In this document: in pieces, positions 24,859-36,500 of the stretch
Position numbering within the stretch: the first letter of the stretch is position 1
Layout: each line of letters opens with the position of its first letter
Assembly: GCF_907165205.1 (NCBI RefSeq)
Contig: NC_058195.1
Coordinates: forward strand, 1,674,001-1,738,000
DNA length: 64,000 nt
Direction: 5' to 3'
Source of the DNA: Coccinella septempunctata
Taxonomy: Eukaryota; Arthropoda; Insecta; Coleoptera; Coccinellidae
Notes under the pieces: generated by a model
What the model was told of the DNA's origin: nothing
Database searches by the model: none
The model's input: only the letters and a program-made list of their open reading frames with translations
Made by a program: the position numbers and the translations under genes

Positions 24859-27274
24859 ATGGGCAATTTATTCAGAAAAAAGAAGGAACCAAACCAACCA
24901 GTAGAAAGTATTAGGGTCAGCCATAAAGGAACAAGTATCTACGGCCCAGGCACAAGCATTATACCTTTCTCAGTATCATCTTTAGATGAATACATAAAAG
25001 CCGAGTTGAGTTCTATGGTATCAACTTCTTCTTGTACAAGACCATCGGTATACCATTCCGAAGAATCAGAAAATATATCGTCACACAAAGATGTAGAAGA
25101 GACGGAGTCTGTAATTCTTACAGCCGCCCAACTAGAAAATATCTATGAGCAGTATAAAGCCATGAATTCGCAAAGTTTAAGCGAAGGCCTTTTTATGCCT
25201 TATGAAACTTCGAAAGTGGTCAAACACCTTCTCGATATGTGGCAAACTGACATGATTTTCAAATTCGATAATTATCAGATGTAAGTTAGAGTATTCTTGA
25301 AAGTATTTACAGAATTCATTCGATACACATGAATTTTTTCGTGCAGATTATTTCAGTAGTTCTATGACTAGCCTAGTTAGGTATGAAATCAATGTTGAAA
25401 AAGAAGTTTGAAACACTTTGTTTTTGGAATAATATGTGTGAAACTGAATCAATCTTATCTTGGTTGTCCCAACAGTCGCTATAAATATCGTCATAATGAA
25501 AAACTGATTTTTCGTTTCTCTCGATCTAACCCGGTACTCCACTCTACCTGGTACTGCACAAAGTACGAGGAATACGCAGTTGCGAAGATTTTCAAATGTA
25601 TAATAAACCAACCATACCTGTTGATTATCGTTATCAACTCCAAGTTTTTCCATCACACACTACACAAACACTGGTCACGTAATTTCAACACTTATTTTCA
25701 CATTAATCACTAAAAAAGCCACCGACAAAAGCGGAAAACCAAAGAACACGAACCATAGAACTCTAATATTAATATATATACAAACCTTTTCCGGATTTTA
25801 CCTACTTTTGAAGAGTTTTTGAATTGGACAGGACGATAATTTGTTATTTTCGATATATTATATATACGATTTATACACACCACTTGGTATAAGTGTTTTT
25901 TATTGCGAAGTTCTTTCTTGGTTACCGTTTTGAGGTTTTCCTTCTTGAAAATGAATATCAATATTATTTCATATAACCGAATGTCCGTAAAAAATCAGTT
26001 ATGCAAGTACTGACGTGAATTTGCTCGAGAAGTCTTTATATATATCGTACTAATGAAAAACTGATTTTTCGTTTCTCTCGATCAAACCCGGTTCTCTACT
26101 TTGTGTCTGGTACTGCACAAAGTACGAGGCATACGCAGTTCGAAGATTTTCAAATGTGTAATAAACAAACCATACCTGTTGATTATCGCTATCAACTCCA
26201 AGCTTTTCCATAACACACATAACACAAACACTGGTCACGTAATTTGAACACTTATTTTCACATTCATCACTAAGAGAAGCCACCGAGAAAAGCGAAAAAC
26301 CAAAGAACACGAACCATAGAATTTTAATATACAAACCTTTTCCGACTTTTACCAACTTTTTAAGAGTTTTTGAGTTGGACAGGACGATAATTTTTTTTTC
26401 GATATATTATATATACGATTTATACACACCACTTGGTTTATGTGTTTTTTATTGCGAAGTCCTTTCTTGCGTTATTGTTTTGAGGTTTTCCTTCTTGAAA
26501 ATGAACATCAATATCATTTCATATAACCGAATGTTCGTAAAAAATCAGTTATGCAAGTACTGACGTGAATTTGCTCAAGAAGTATTCCGAAGGTATAAAA
26601 GATGCAGCAGAATCGGACCCTCAGCAAATGTTCTTGAGGCACACCATCAAGATGATCATAACCTACAAAATGATACTGGACCGTCTTGATAACGATAGAG
26701 CGGAAGAATTACTTCAACAATTAGCCATAAGCCATGGTTTGTTGGGGGTTAAAGGTGAAGATTTCAAGGTTAAAAAAAAATAAATAGAAAATTAGTGAAG
26801 ATTAACACATTAAACAATTCTTTAGGAAATGGATCTCCACCTTACCAAGTACTTGCTTCAAAGAAACTTGATAAACGACGAAAGTATCATTTCCTTGGTG
26901 GCCTTTCTGTCACTCACTTCCGACGAAGTGAAGAGGAGTCTTTCCGAAAGGAGAAACAAGGCAAGGAATTCGTACATTTCACAAATGGGACTGGTGGGAA
27001 GACCCAACATAACCAGAGGTAAAATGGTTAGACTTGCGAATCCGATATTCGTTTACACGGTGTCTCAGATAATTATAGGTGCATGAAACAATGGTCTCAA
27101 GTGGTTTCGTTGATCAACACCAAAGCCGATATAATCCTGAAACAGATAAGAAGAATCAAACCCGAGGTGAAAACGGAGGACGACATGGTGACAATTGATA
27201 CAGAAACGTTGAAAGCGAAGGATTGCCTTATAAGAAGGCTGAGAAAAATTGGGTTGCTCAAGACAAATGATTGA
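24859..27274 (+). CDS. Divergent globin with long, possibly N-myristoylated N-terminus
   Basis: Four exons: 24859-25280, 26558-26768, 26826-27018 and 27069-27274, phases 2, 0 and 1, giving 343 residues. Globin evidence: FLRHTIKMI supplies a distal (E7) His at about 169. LQQLAISHGLLGVKGEDF has the F-FG pattern of globins with a proximal (F8) His at about 200, 31 residues later. The intron after EDFK is phase 0, exactly where beta-globin has its conserved second intron (G7.0), and the first intron is phase 2 like B12.2. The protein starts MGNLFRKKK, a plausible myristoylation plus basic membrane anchor as in globin X. A Ser-rich leader of about 85 residues precedes the fold. There seems to be an insert of about 50 residues between G and H helices, with CMKQWSQVVSLINTK as H. 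I do not see a clear CD1 Phe. Other helical folds are possible. Confidence 0.6.
25480..25755 (-). pseudogene. Degraded small cysteine-rich secreted peptide gene, copy 1
   Basis: Paralogue of the copy at 26050-26316. Here the signal-like start (MVRVLWFSAF) is in frame with the acidic start of the mature part, but a GAA codon of copy 2 corresponds to TAA and a second stop replaces a codon near VMC. It is broken more heavily than copy 2. Function unknown. Confidence 0.45.
26050..26316 (-). pseudogene. Degraded small cysteine-rich secreted peptide gene, copy 2
   Basis: On the minus strand a hydrophobic signal-like stretch is followed by SDECENKCSNYVTSVCVMC, then a GTATGG donor and a GTGCAG acceptor about 63 bases on, and a short last exon ending SVFH. 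The only nearby ATG (about 26316) is in a different frame from the cysteine-rich part and soon meets a stop. A 1-base frameshift, visible by comparison with copy 1, separates them. No peptide family is recognised. It could also be an intact gene with an unseen upstream exon. Coordinates are approximate. Confidence 0.4.
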
Positions 27275-27594
27275 TTGATTTTTTTAAAGAATTTAATCGT
27301 AAATATTGACATTTGTATAAACATCGCATATGAATAAATAAAAATATAATAATAAAGGTTTAACTTTTTTGGAGGGCAAGATATGGAGAGATCATTCTGT
27401 CTTTGTGATGAATGATCCTTCAGTACCCAACTGTGAGTTTCAACGACATATTTATTGAAATGAAAAACTCTCTATATCGTTATTCAACTTTACCTAATGG
27501 AAATATACATTCAGTTTTGTTTGTCCTTAACCTATTTTATCACGTTGGAACTAATTCATCCCCTTTTTTCTGGAAATAACGGCATCGAAACCAT
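27275..27594. other. Convergent 3' ends of the globin and ATRX genes
   Basis: Contains the globin polyadenylation region (AATAAA words between 27330 and 27356) and, for ATRX on the minus strand, TTTATT at 27451-27456 (AATAAA). No other feature is seen. Confidence 0.45.
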
Positions 27595-30500
27595 CTATGT
27601 AATATCTATAACAGCTGAAAAAGAAATAACCAATCAGGGACGATTTGACGTTTGAAAATCTAAACCTACTCATCGCGTTTGTAAATATCGCCACCAGGTG
27701 GCTTCAAGATGACCTTGAATCGCCACAGAGTGAACCACAGATCGACAATGACTTACCCGGCGTTACTTCCCTTCGCATCGTTGGTTTTTTCGTGACCGTC
27801 AGATTCCTTCCACGGAGCGCCTCGATCTGCTTCTCGATCGTGTCGCCGTACGCCTCCTTGTCGTTCGTATCCTCCGAAATATCGATCACTACAAGTTCCT
27901 TATTATTATTCTTGGTCCGTGCGGCCGTATCGACCGTTCTTTTGCCCCAGTTCAGCTGCAATTTTGCGGCAGACTTCTGGAAATCGTCAGAGGACGACGT
28001 CCTCCAGTTCGGCTTGGTGGCGGTCGACGTTGCCGCGTCTCCCTTCCTGCGGTTCATACTGGCGAGCACGAAGGGGTTAGGGCCGATCGCGGTCGCCTTC
28101 GGTTTTCCGTTCTGCGCGTTGACGTTGACGTTTCTGACGTTTTCGACGCCCGTGACGGTTTTTCTCCTCGGATCGACGTTTACCTTTCTCAAGTGGCCGA
28201 TGACGCCGTTTACCTTCTTCTTATCGATCGGGATCAGACGCGGAGGCATCCCGTTCGAGACCTGTTGTTGGCCGCTTACCGTCGGTCGGTTTTTGGCGCC
28301 CTCTGCCGACAGATCCAAGGCGGAAGATTGCTCTTGGGCCCCGTTCATCGACAGTCTACGAGCGACTGCCTTAGGAGGGGGATTGGACGACATACTGGTA
28401 CTGGAAAGGTGCAAGGAAATTTTTTACGTAATCACATGATCATTCATCGCACAGGTTCGATTAATCAAAGAACTTACCCTGGAAGACTTTGTCCACTACT
28501 TCGGGCAGGGTCAGCTGGTGCCATAGGAACAGGTAGTTGAGACTTGTTAATTTGGTTCCACACGTTTTGAACAATATTCGGTATACTGGGAAAAGCGGGA
28601 GGCGCGGGAGGATTTCTTTCTGAAAATAATCAACAATGGGCTATGTGATCAAGAAAATACGGAAGCGCTGAAGGGCCTCACAAAAAAAAATAATCCAAAT
28701 GTATAATTCCGACTTGCTAAGTCAGAATTCTGAGATACAAGTCAGAATTCTGAGATGCAAGACAGTAGTGGGGCTAGAATTGACAGTACTGACAGTAAAC
28801 GAAACTTAAAGTGACTTTGAACTTGATTATGAAACTGGATGCTGGAATTTCTATAAAGTGCTCGAATCACTAAGCGCTAAGAAAGGTTTTGAGAAGTTCC
28901 CAGGAGCATAATTCTCGGGAGTACAAAAATACTCCAAGTGCTTTCACAAGCACTGAGCTCAGCTATGATGCAACCGAAGAGAAAAATAGAATATCATTTC
29001 ATTCATCCAAAATTCCTCCAAGAAGCCAAAGCCACATCCACGGATCGAAGGCAAAAAAACAAGTCATTAGACCTATTTTAGCTCTCCTCCTGCCTTGCAT
29101 CTCAAAATTCCGACTTACAAGTCAGAATTCCGACTTGTATCTCAGGATTCCGACTTGTATCTCAGAATTTCGACTTGTATCTCAGAATTCCGAGTTGTAT
29201 CTCAGAATTCCGACTTGTATCTCAGGATTCCGACTTATGCTACTTTCAAATCTCCAACTTCAATCGACGTTACGAACAAGAAGTAACAATTTAAAATGAT
29301 AAAACAAATTTACAAGAGATAAAACTACAATATAAACAAGATGAGTTGTAACGCTGACAGTCGACGTCAGAATGCAATAAATAGGTTAACTTTGGTTTGA
29401 CAGTCGTGAAGTTGACACCGATCACAGAGCATAGAGACTCGACTCATAGAGGGTACTTTTTTAGCCTCGGTATTTACGAATTTCATTCTATGATTTTTTT
29501 ACGCGAATCTATCCTACCTTTTTCGTTCATCTGTTCGAATTCCTCCCACGCCTTCTTCTGGTCCTCCTCGTTCAGCTCCTCGTCCGGCCTATTCTCCAGC
29601 AGTTTCTGGTGATGGTGGTACTTGTATATACAGTCGAATTTCAGCAGAATGGCCGACAGGATGTCGTCGTCCGGCTTGGCGGGGGTGGTCCTCTGCAACG
29701 ACAGATCTATGTCGACCTTATACAGACCTTCCAGATCTAAATTCTTATAGTGCCTGGCGATCTGATGCTTGTCGACCACCCTGGACGCGACGGCCAGCTT
29801 CGTCACGCACCTGTGGTAGATCTTCTCCTCCATCGTACCCTGCAACACAGTTTCGTAACCGTTTCGCGAAAACTTCAAGTCCTAGAGGATTGCTCACCAT
29901 CGACAGGAGTCTATAGATGCACACGTTTTTCTTCTGTCCAAATCTGTACGCCCTATAGATGCTCTGAGTGTCGAGGGATGGGTTGAAATTAGCCCCGAGT
30001 AGTATGACCCTATTGGCGGCCACTAAATTCAAACCTAACCCGCCTACTTTGTGCGACATCAAAAACACCCTGTAAATCAATCATCACTGTAATAATTGTT
30101 GAAATTACTCTCGCGTTAACCAACCTCAATGTTCGGTTACTCTCGTCGTTGAACAGATCGCACATGGTCGTTCTGACCGACGGAGGCACGGTACCGTCCA
30201 TCCTGAAATAGTCCACTTTGGATTTCCAATTCGAACAGCTGGGGGTGCCCCTGAGTTTCAGGAAGAATTCGACGCTGCTCAATTCAACCAAGCTGCTGCT
30301 GAATATCAGACTGTAACGAAAGTCGAAACTTTAGCATGGCCAGGAGATTTAGCTATGCAGACAGTTTATTGGTCTTGTTCGCGAGTAGATCGTCTCTTTC
30401 ATCGATTTACCCATCCCTGTTATTAATAAAATCCGTGAAAATCGAAAAAAAAGCAACTCTTTTACAATCGTGAACGCCCCGTCGAATGTTACGCCCATGC

Positions 30501-33500
30501 CTGTGCCCAACAATAGGGAATACTCCTTTTGACAAAAATGATGTATTTTTTTTTAAATATCTTTGAAACGTCACATTTTGAAATCACCATTTCAACCGTT
30601 TCCCAAAAGAAAATTATTTTAAGAACTTAAAAATGAAAGATAAAAATGGTTATCTAAAATTTAAAGCAACGTTTCTATTGCACAAGTTGGCAACATCGAC
30701 TGAAATATGCGTTGATTATAAAGGACAACAATACACTATCTTGATTAGATAGACAAAGATGGCTGTCTATGAAGTCTGCGACGAACCAGAAAGGTCGTAA
30801 AATTTTATGGGATTTTTATGGCCGGTTGCTGTTGAGGCTCGCCAGTGAGTACGCGCCTTATGATGAATGTGAATCAACAGCTGTTATTTCATAAACACGC
30901 CATTGTTTATTTTCTAGTAGGCGCTGTTGCCAAATCGTAAACTAAAAACGAAGCGATTTGAATTTTAAAATCTCATATTTGAAGATTGATTTTGAATAGT
31001 CTCAGCGGTGCATTTGAAAAATTCATGAATGAAACTCATAATTATTCAGTTTGAACTTGCATGCTGTGATAACCCAAATTGAGGAGAATTCCCAAGTTGG
31101 TCTTGACGGATTTTTAAGTGACCCCATCTTTTTCGGAAAATGGCCAATAGGGAATACTCCTTCTGACCGTTTCCCCCAAGAAAAATTATTTAAGAATTCA
31201 AAATAAAAATGGTTATCTAAAATTTAAAGCGTTTCGTTTCTATTGCACAAGTTGGCAACATCGACTAAAATATGCCTTTATAATAAAGGACAACAAATGC
31301 ATTATCTCGATGAGATAGACAAAGATGGCTGTCTATGAAGTCTGCGACGAACGAGGAAGGTCGTAAAATTTTATGGGATTTTTATGGCCGGTTGCAGTTG
31401 AGTCTCGCCAGTAAGTACGCGCCTGTAAATACAGCTGTTATTTTATAAGCAAGCTGATCGGACATTGTTCTTTTCATTGTCTTGTATGCCCTGTTGCCAA
31501 ATCGTAAACTCCGCACAAAGCGATTTAAATTTTAAAACCCAAAAAATCGAGATTTTCGAAATTGAGTTTTTGTGCTAGGATAAAAGCCTCATCAACGCTG
31601 ATTACGAAACCGAAAATCCCAATTGAATCAGACGAATACAACAGGAGATATCGCAGATTGAAATTTGCAATTTTTGAAAAATGCCATTTCCAAGATGAAA
31701 ATCTAAACGAAGGGAAATAGGCTTTCGAAATTGCTTGCAATAGATTCAGCGTGCTCGAAAACCTACATTTTCATACCAAAATTTCAAATATCTGGCCCTG
31801 TTTAGGAGAAAATAATTTTTTTTGTTTTTCCACTTTTCATTTTCGAGTTGACTTCGAAGAGCTCCCTGGAGTGCAATTCTCTATTGAATCATCAACTGTT
31901 TGGCTTGATGGATTCAACAGAGTAGGTATTATACACTCCATATCCTAAGACACCGTGGTGATGTTAGCTCCCGGCCGGCCAGCTCCAAAACGATGCTGCA
32001 ATCGATTAATTTTTTCCCCCATTTAGAATAGGATGCTGAAGCGAATGATTAAATATATGCAGAGAAGGATGAACTGATTTCAAATTACGTTTTTCTCTTC
32101 TTCTATTCGCAATATTCGAACTCCAAGGATCAAAATAATCCATTATACTGTCTATAACGAAGCGCATGTTTCTCTGTCAGTTTGAAATGGCCGGCCAAGA
32201 AAATTTATATAAAGGGTGTATAGAGGAATGTTTCAGATGTACTAGGAAAAATTTTCGTTTCATTCTGACACTTCCAGACCCCCAGCTCCAAGAATCGAAA
32301 CGAACCTATATTCTGTCTATCACGGAGCGGATGTTCTCCATTTTTTTTCGATAGTTTAAAATGGCCGGCCAAGAAAATTGATATGAAGGGTGTATAAGGA
32401 AATGTTTCTGATGTACTAGGAAAAATTTTCGTTTCATTCTGACACTTCTAGACACCCAGCTCCAAGAATCGAAACGAACTTATATTCTGTCTGTTACGGA
32501 GCGGATGTTTCTATTTTTTTTTCTATAGTTCAAAATGGCCGGCCAAGAAAATTGATATAAAGGGTGTATAGAGGAATGTTTCAGATGTACTAGAAAGAAT
32601 TTTCGTTTCATTCTGACACTTCTAGACCCCCAGCTCCAAGAATCGAAACGAACCTATTTTCTGTCTATCACGGAGCGGATGTTCCCCACTTTTTTCTATA
32701 GTTTAAAATGGCCGGCCAAGAAAATTGATATGAAGGGTGTATAGAGAAATGTTTCAGATGTACTAGAAAGAATTTTCGTTTCATTCTGCCACTTCTAGAC
32801 CCCCAGCTCCAAGAATCGAAACGAACCTATATTCTGTCTATCACGGAGCGGATGTTCCCCATTTTTTTTCGATAGTTTAAAATGGCCGGCCAAGAAAATT
32901 GATATGAAGGGTGTATAGAGAAATGTTTCAGATGTACTAGAAAGAATTTTCGTTTCATTCTGACACTTCTAGACCCGCAGCTCCAAGAATCGAAACGAAC
33001 CTATTTTCTGTCTATCACGGAGCGGATGTTCCCCATTTTTTTCTATAGTTTAAAATGGCCGGCCAAGAAAATTGATATGAAGGGTGTATAGAGAAATGTT
33101 TCAGATGTACTAGAAAGAATTTTCGTTTCATTCTGCCACTTCTAGACCCCCAGCTCCAAGAATCGAAACGAACCTATATTCTGTCTATCACGGAGCGGAT
33201 GTTCCCCATTTTTTTTCGATAGTTTAAAATGGCCGGCCAAGAAAATTGATATGAAGGGTGTATATAGAAATGTTTCAGATGTACTAGAAAGAATTTTCGT
33301 TTCATTCTGCCACTTCAAGACCCCCAGCTCCAAGAATCGAAACGAACCTATATTCTGTCTGTTACGGAGCGGATGTTTCTATTTTTTTTTCTATAGTTTA
33401 AAATGGCCGGCCAAGAAAATTGATATAAAGGCTGTATAGAGGAATGTTTCAGATGTACTAGAAAGAATTTTCGTTTCATTCTGACACTTCTAGACCCCCA

Positions 33501-36500
33501 GCTCCAAGAATCGAAACGAACCTATTTTCTGTCTATCACGGAGCGGATGTTCCCCACTTTTTTCTATAGTTTAAAATGGCCGGCCAAGAAAATTGATATG
33601 AAGGGTGTATAGAGAAATGTTTCAGATGTACTAGAAAGAATTTTCGTTTCATTCTGCCACTTCTAGACCCCCAGCTCCAAGAATCGAAACGAACCTATAT
33701 TCTGTCTATCACGGAGCGGATGTTCCCCATTTTTTTTCGATAGTTTAAAATGGCCGGCCAAGAAAATTGATATGAAGGGTGTATAGAGAAATGTTTCAGA
33801 TGTACTAGAAAGAATTTTCGTTTCATTCTGACACTTCAAGACCCCCAGCTCCAAGAATCGAAACGAACCTATATTCTGTCTATCACGGAGCGGATGTTCC
33901 CCATTTTTTTCTATAGTTTAAAATGGCCGGCCAAAAAAATTGATATGAAGGGTGTATAGAGAAATGTTTCAGATGTACTAGAAAGAATTTTCGTTTCATT
34001 CTGACACTTCAAGACCCCCAGCTCTAAGAATCGAAACGAACCTATTTTCTGTCTATCACGGAGCGGATGTTCCCCATTTTTTTCTATAGTTTAAAATGGC
34101 CGGCCAAAAAAATTGATATGAAGGGTGTATAGAGAAATGTTTCAGATGTACTAGAAAGAATTTTCGTTTCATTCTGACACTTCTAGACCCGCAGCTCCAA
34201 GAATCGAAACGAACCTATTTTCTGTCTATCACGGAGCGGATGTTCCCCATTTTTTTCTATAGTTTAAAATGGCCGGCCAAGAAAATTGATATGAAGGGTG
34301 TATAGAGAAATGTTTCAGATGTACTAGAAAGAATTTTCGTTTCATTCTGCCACTTCTAGACCCCCAGCTCCAAGAATCGAAACGAACCTATATTCTGTCT
34401 ATCACGGAGCGGATGTTCCCCATTTTTTTTCGATAGTTTAAAATGGCCGGCCAAGAAAATTGATATGAAGGGTGTATAGAGAAATGTTTCAGATGTACTA
34501 GAAAGAATTTTCGTTTCATTCTGCCACTTCAAGACCCCCAGCTCCAAGAATCGAAACGAACCTATATTCTGTCTGTTACGGAGCGGATGTTTCTATTTTT
34601 TTTCTATAGTTTAAAATGGCCGGCCAAGAAAATTGATATAAAGGGTGTATAGAGGAATGTTTCAGATGTACTAGGAAAAATTTTCGTTTCATTCTGACAC
34701 TTCTAGACCCGCAGCTCCAAGAATCGAAACGAACCTATTTTCTGTCTATCACGGAGCGGATGTTCCCCATTTTTTTTCGATAGTTTAAAATGGCCGGCCA
34801 AGAAAATTGATATGAAGGGTGTATATAGAAATGTTTCAGATGTACTAGAAAGAATTTTCGTTTCATTCTGCCACTTCAAGACCCCCAGCTCCAAGAATCG
34901 AAACGAACCTATATTCTGTCTGTTACGGAGCGGATGTTTCTATTTTTTTTTCTATAGTTTAAAATGGCCGGCCAAGAAAATTGATATAAAGGCTGTATAG
35001 AGGAATGTTTCAGATGTACTAGAAAGAATTTTCGTTTCATTCTGACACTTCTAGACCCCCAGCTCCAAGAATCGAAACGAACCTATTTTCTGTCTATCAC
35101 GGAGCGGATGTTCCCCACTTTTTTCTATAGTTTAAAATGGCCGGCCAAGAAAATTGATATGAAGGGTGTATAGAGAAATGTTTCAGATGTACTAGAAAGA
35201 ATTTTCGTTTCATTCTGCCACTTCTAGACCCCCAGCTCCAAGAATCGAAACGAACCTATATTCTGTCTATCACGGAGCGGATGTTCCCCATTTTTTTTCG
35301 ATAGTTTAAAATGGCCGGCCAAGAAAATTGATATGAAGGGTGTATAGAGAAATGTTTCAGATGTACTAGAAAGAATTTTCGTTTCATTCTGACACTTCAA
35401 GACCCCCAGCTCCAAGAATCGAAACGAACCTATATTCTGTCTATCACGGAGCGGATGTTCCCCATTTTTTTCTATAGTTTAAAATGGCCGGCCAAAAAAA
35501 TTGATATGAAGGGTGTATAGAGAAATGTTTCAGATGTACTAGAAAGAATTTTCGTTTCATTCTGACACTTCAAGACCCCCAGCTCTAAGAATCGAAACGA
35601 ACCTATTTTCTGTCTATCACGGAGCGGATGTTCCCCATTTTTTTCTATAGTTTAAAATGGCCGGCCAAAAAAATTGATATGAAGGGTGTATAGAGAAATG
35701 TTTCAGATGTACTAGAAAGAATTTTCGTTTCATTCTGACACTTCTAGACCCCCAGCTCTAAGAATCGAAACGAACCTATTTTCTGTCTATCACGGAGCGG
35801 ATGTTCCCCATTTTTTTCTATAGTTTAAAATGGCCGGCCAAGAAAATTGATATGAAGGGTGTATAGAGAAATGTTTCAGATGTACTAGAAAGAATTTTCG
35901 TTTCATTCTGCCACTTCTAGACCCCCAGCTCCAAGAATCGAAACGAACCTATATTCTGTCTATCACGGAGCGGATGTTCCCCATTTTTTTTCGATAGTTT
36001 AAAATGGCCGGCCAAGAAAATTGATATGAAGGGTGTATAGAGAAATGTTTCAGATGTACTAGAAAGAATTTTCGTTTCATTCTGCCACTTCAAGACCCCC
36101 AGCTCCAAGAATCGAAACGAACCTATATTCTGTCTGTTACGGAGCGGATGTTTCTATTTTTTTTCTATAGTTTAAAATGGCCGGCCAAGAAAATTGATAT
36201 AAAGGGTGTATAGAGGAATGTTTCAGATGTACTAGGAAAAATTTTCGTTTCATTCTGACACTTCTAGACCCGCAGCTCCAAGAATCGAAACGAACCTATT
36301 TTCTGTCTATCACGGAGCGGATGTTCCCCATTTTTTTTCGATAGTTTAAAATGGCCGGCCACGAAAATTGATATAAAGGGTGTATAGAGGAATGTTTCAG
36401 ATGTACTAAGGATAATTTTCGTTTCATTCTGACACGATTCAGTGAATGTTACCCTTGGTTTATCGGATTTTCTCAATGGTCGGCCATGGAGATAAAATTG

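Larger units (their letters stand above)
25480..26580. repeat. Tandem duplication of about 560 bp in globin intron 1
   Basis: Units of roughly 25480-26035 and 26036-26580 align along most of their length. Both end in the same stretch: ATGCAAG acceptor, TACTGACGTG and GAATTTGCTC. The second unit provides the working acceptor and the start of globin exon 2. The first carries a dead copy of the same splice site and then diverges. The body of each unit contains, on the minus strand, a decayed small secreted-peptide gene. Confidence 0.75.

Noticed and set aside
25408..25713. 101-codon plus-strand frame that could have been globin exon 2
   Set aside because: It begins after a CAACAG acceptor in the right phase, but the protein is not globin-like and the true exon 2 at 26558 keeps the frame and the globin helices.
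27645..28439. 264-codon open frame on the plus strand
   Set aside because: It is antisense to the large C-terminal ATRX exon 27757-28400, whose minus-strand frame splices correctly on both sides.
28720..29240. Repeated GTATCTCAGAATTCCGACTT motif
   Set aside because: A short, simple tandem repeat (about 20 bp) in an ATRX intron (28620-29517); the open frames over it are low-complexity artefacts.
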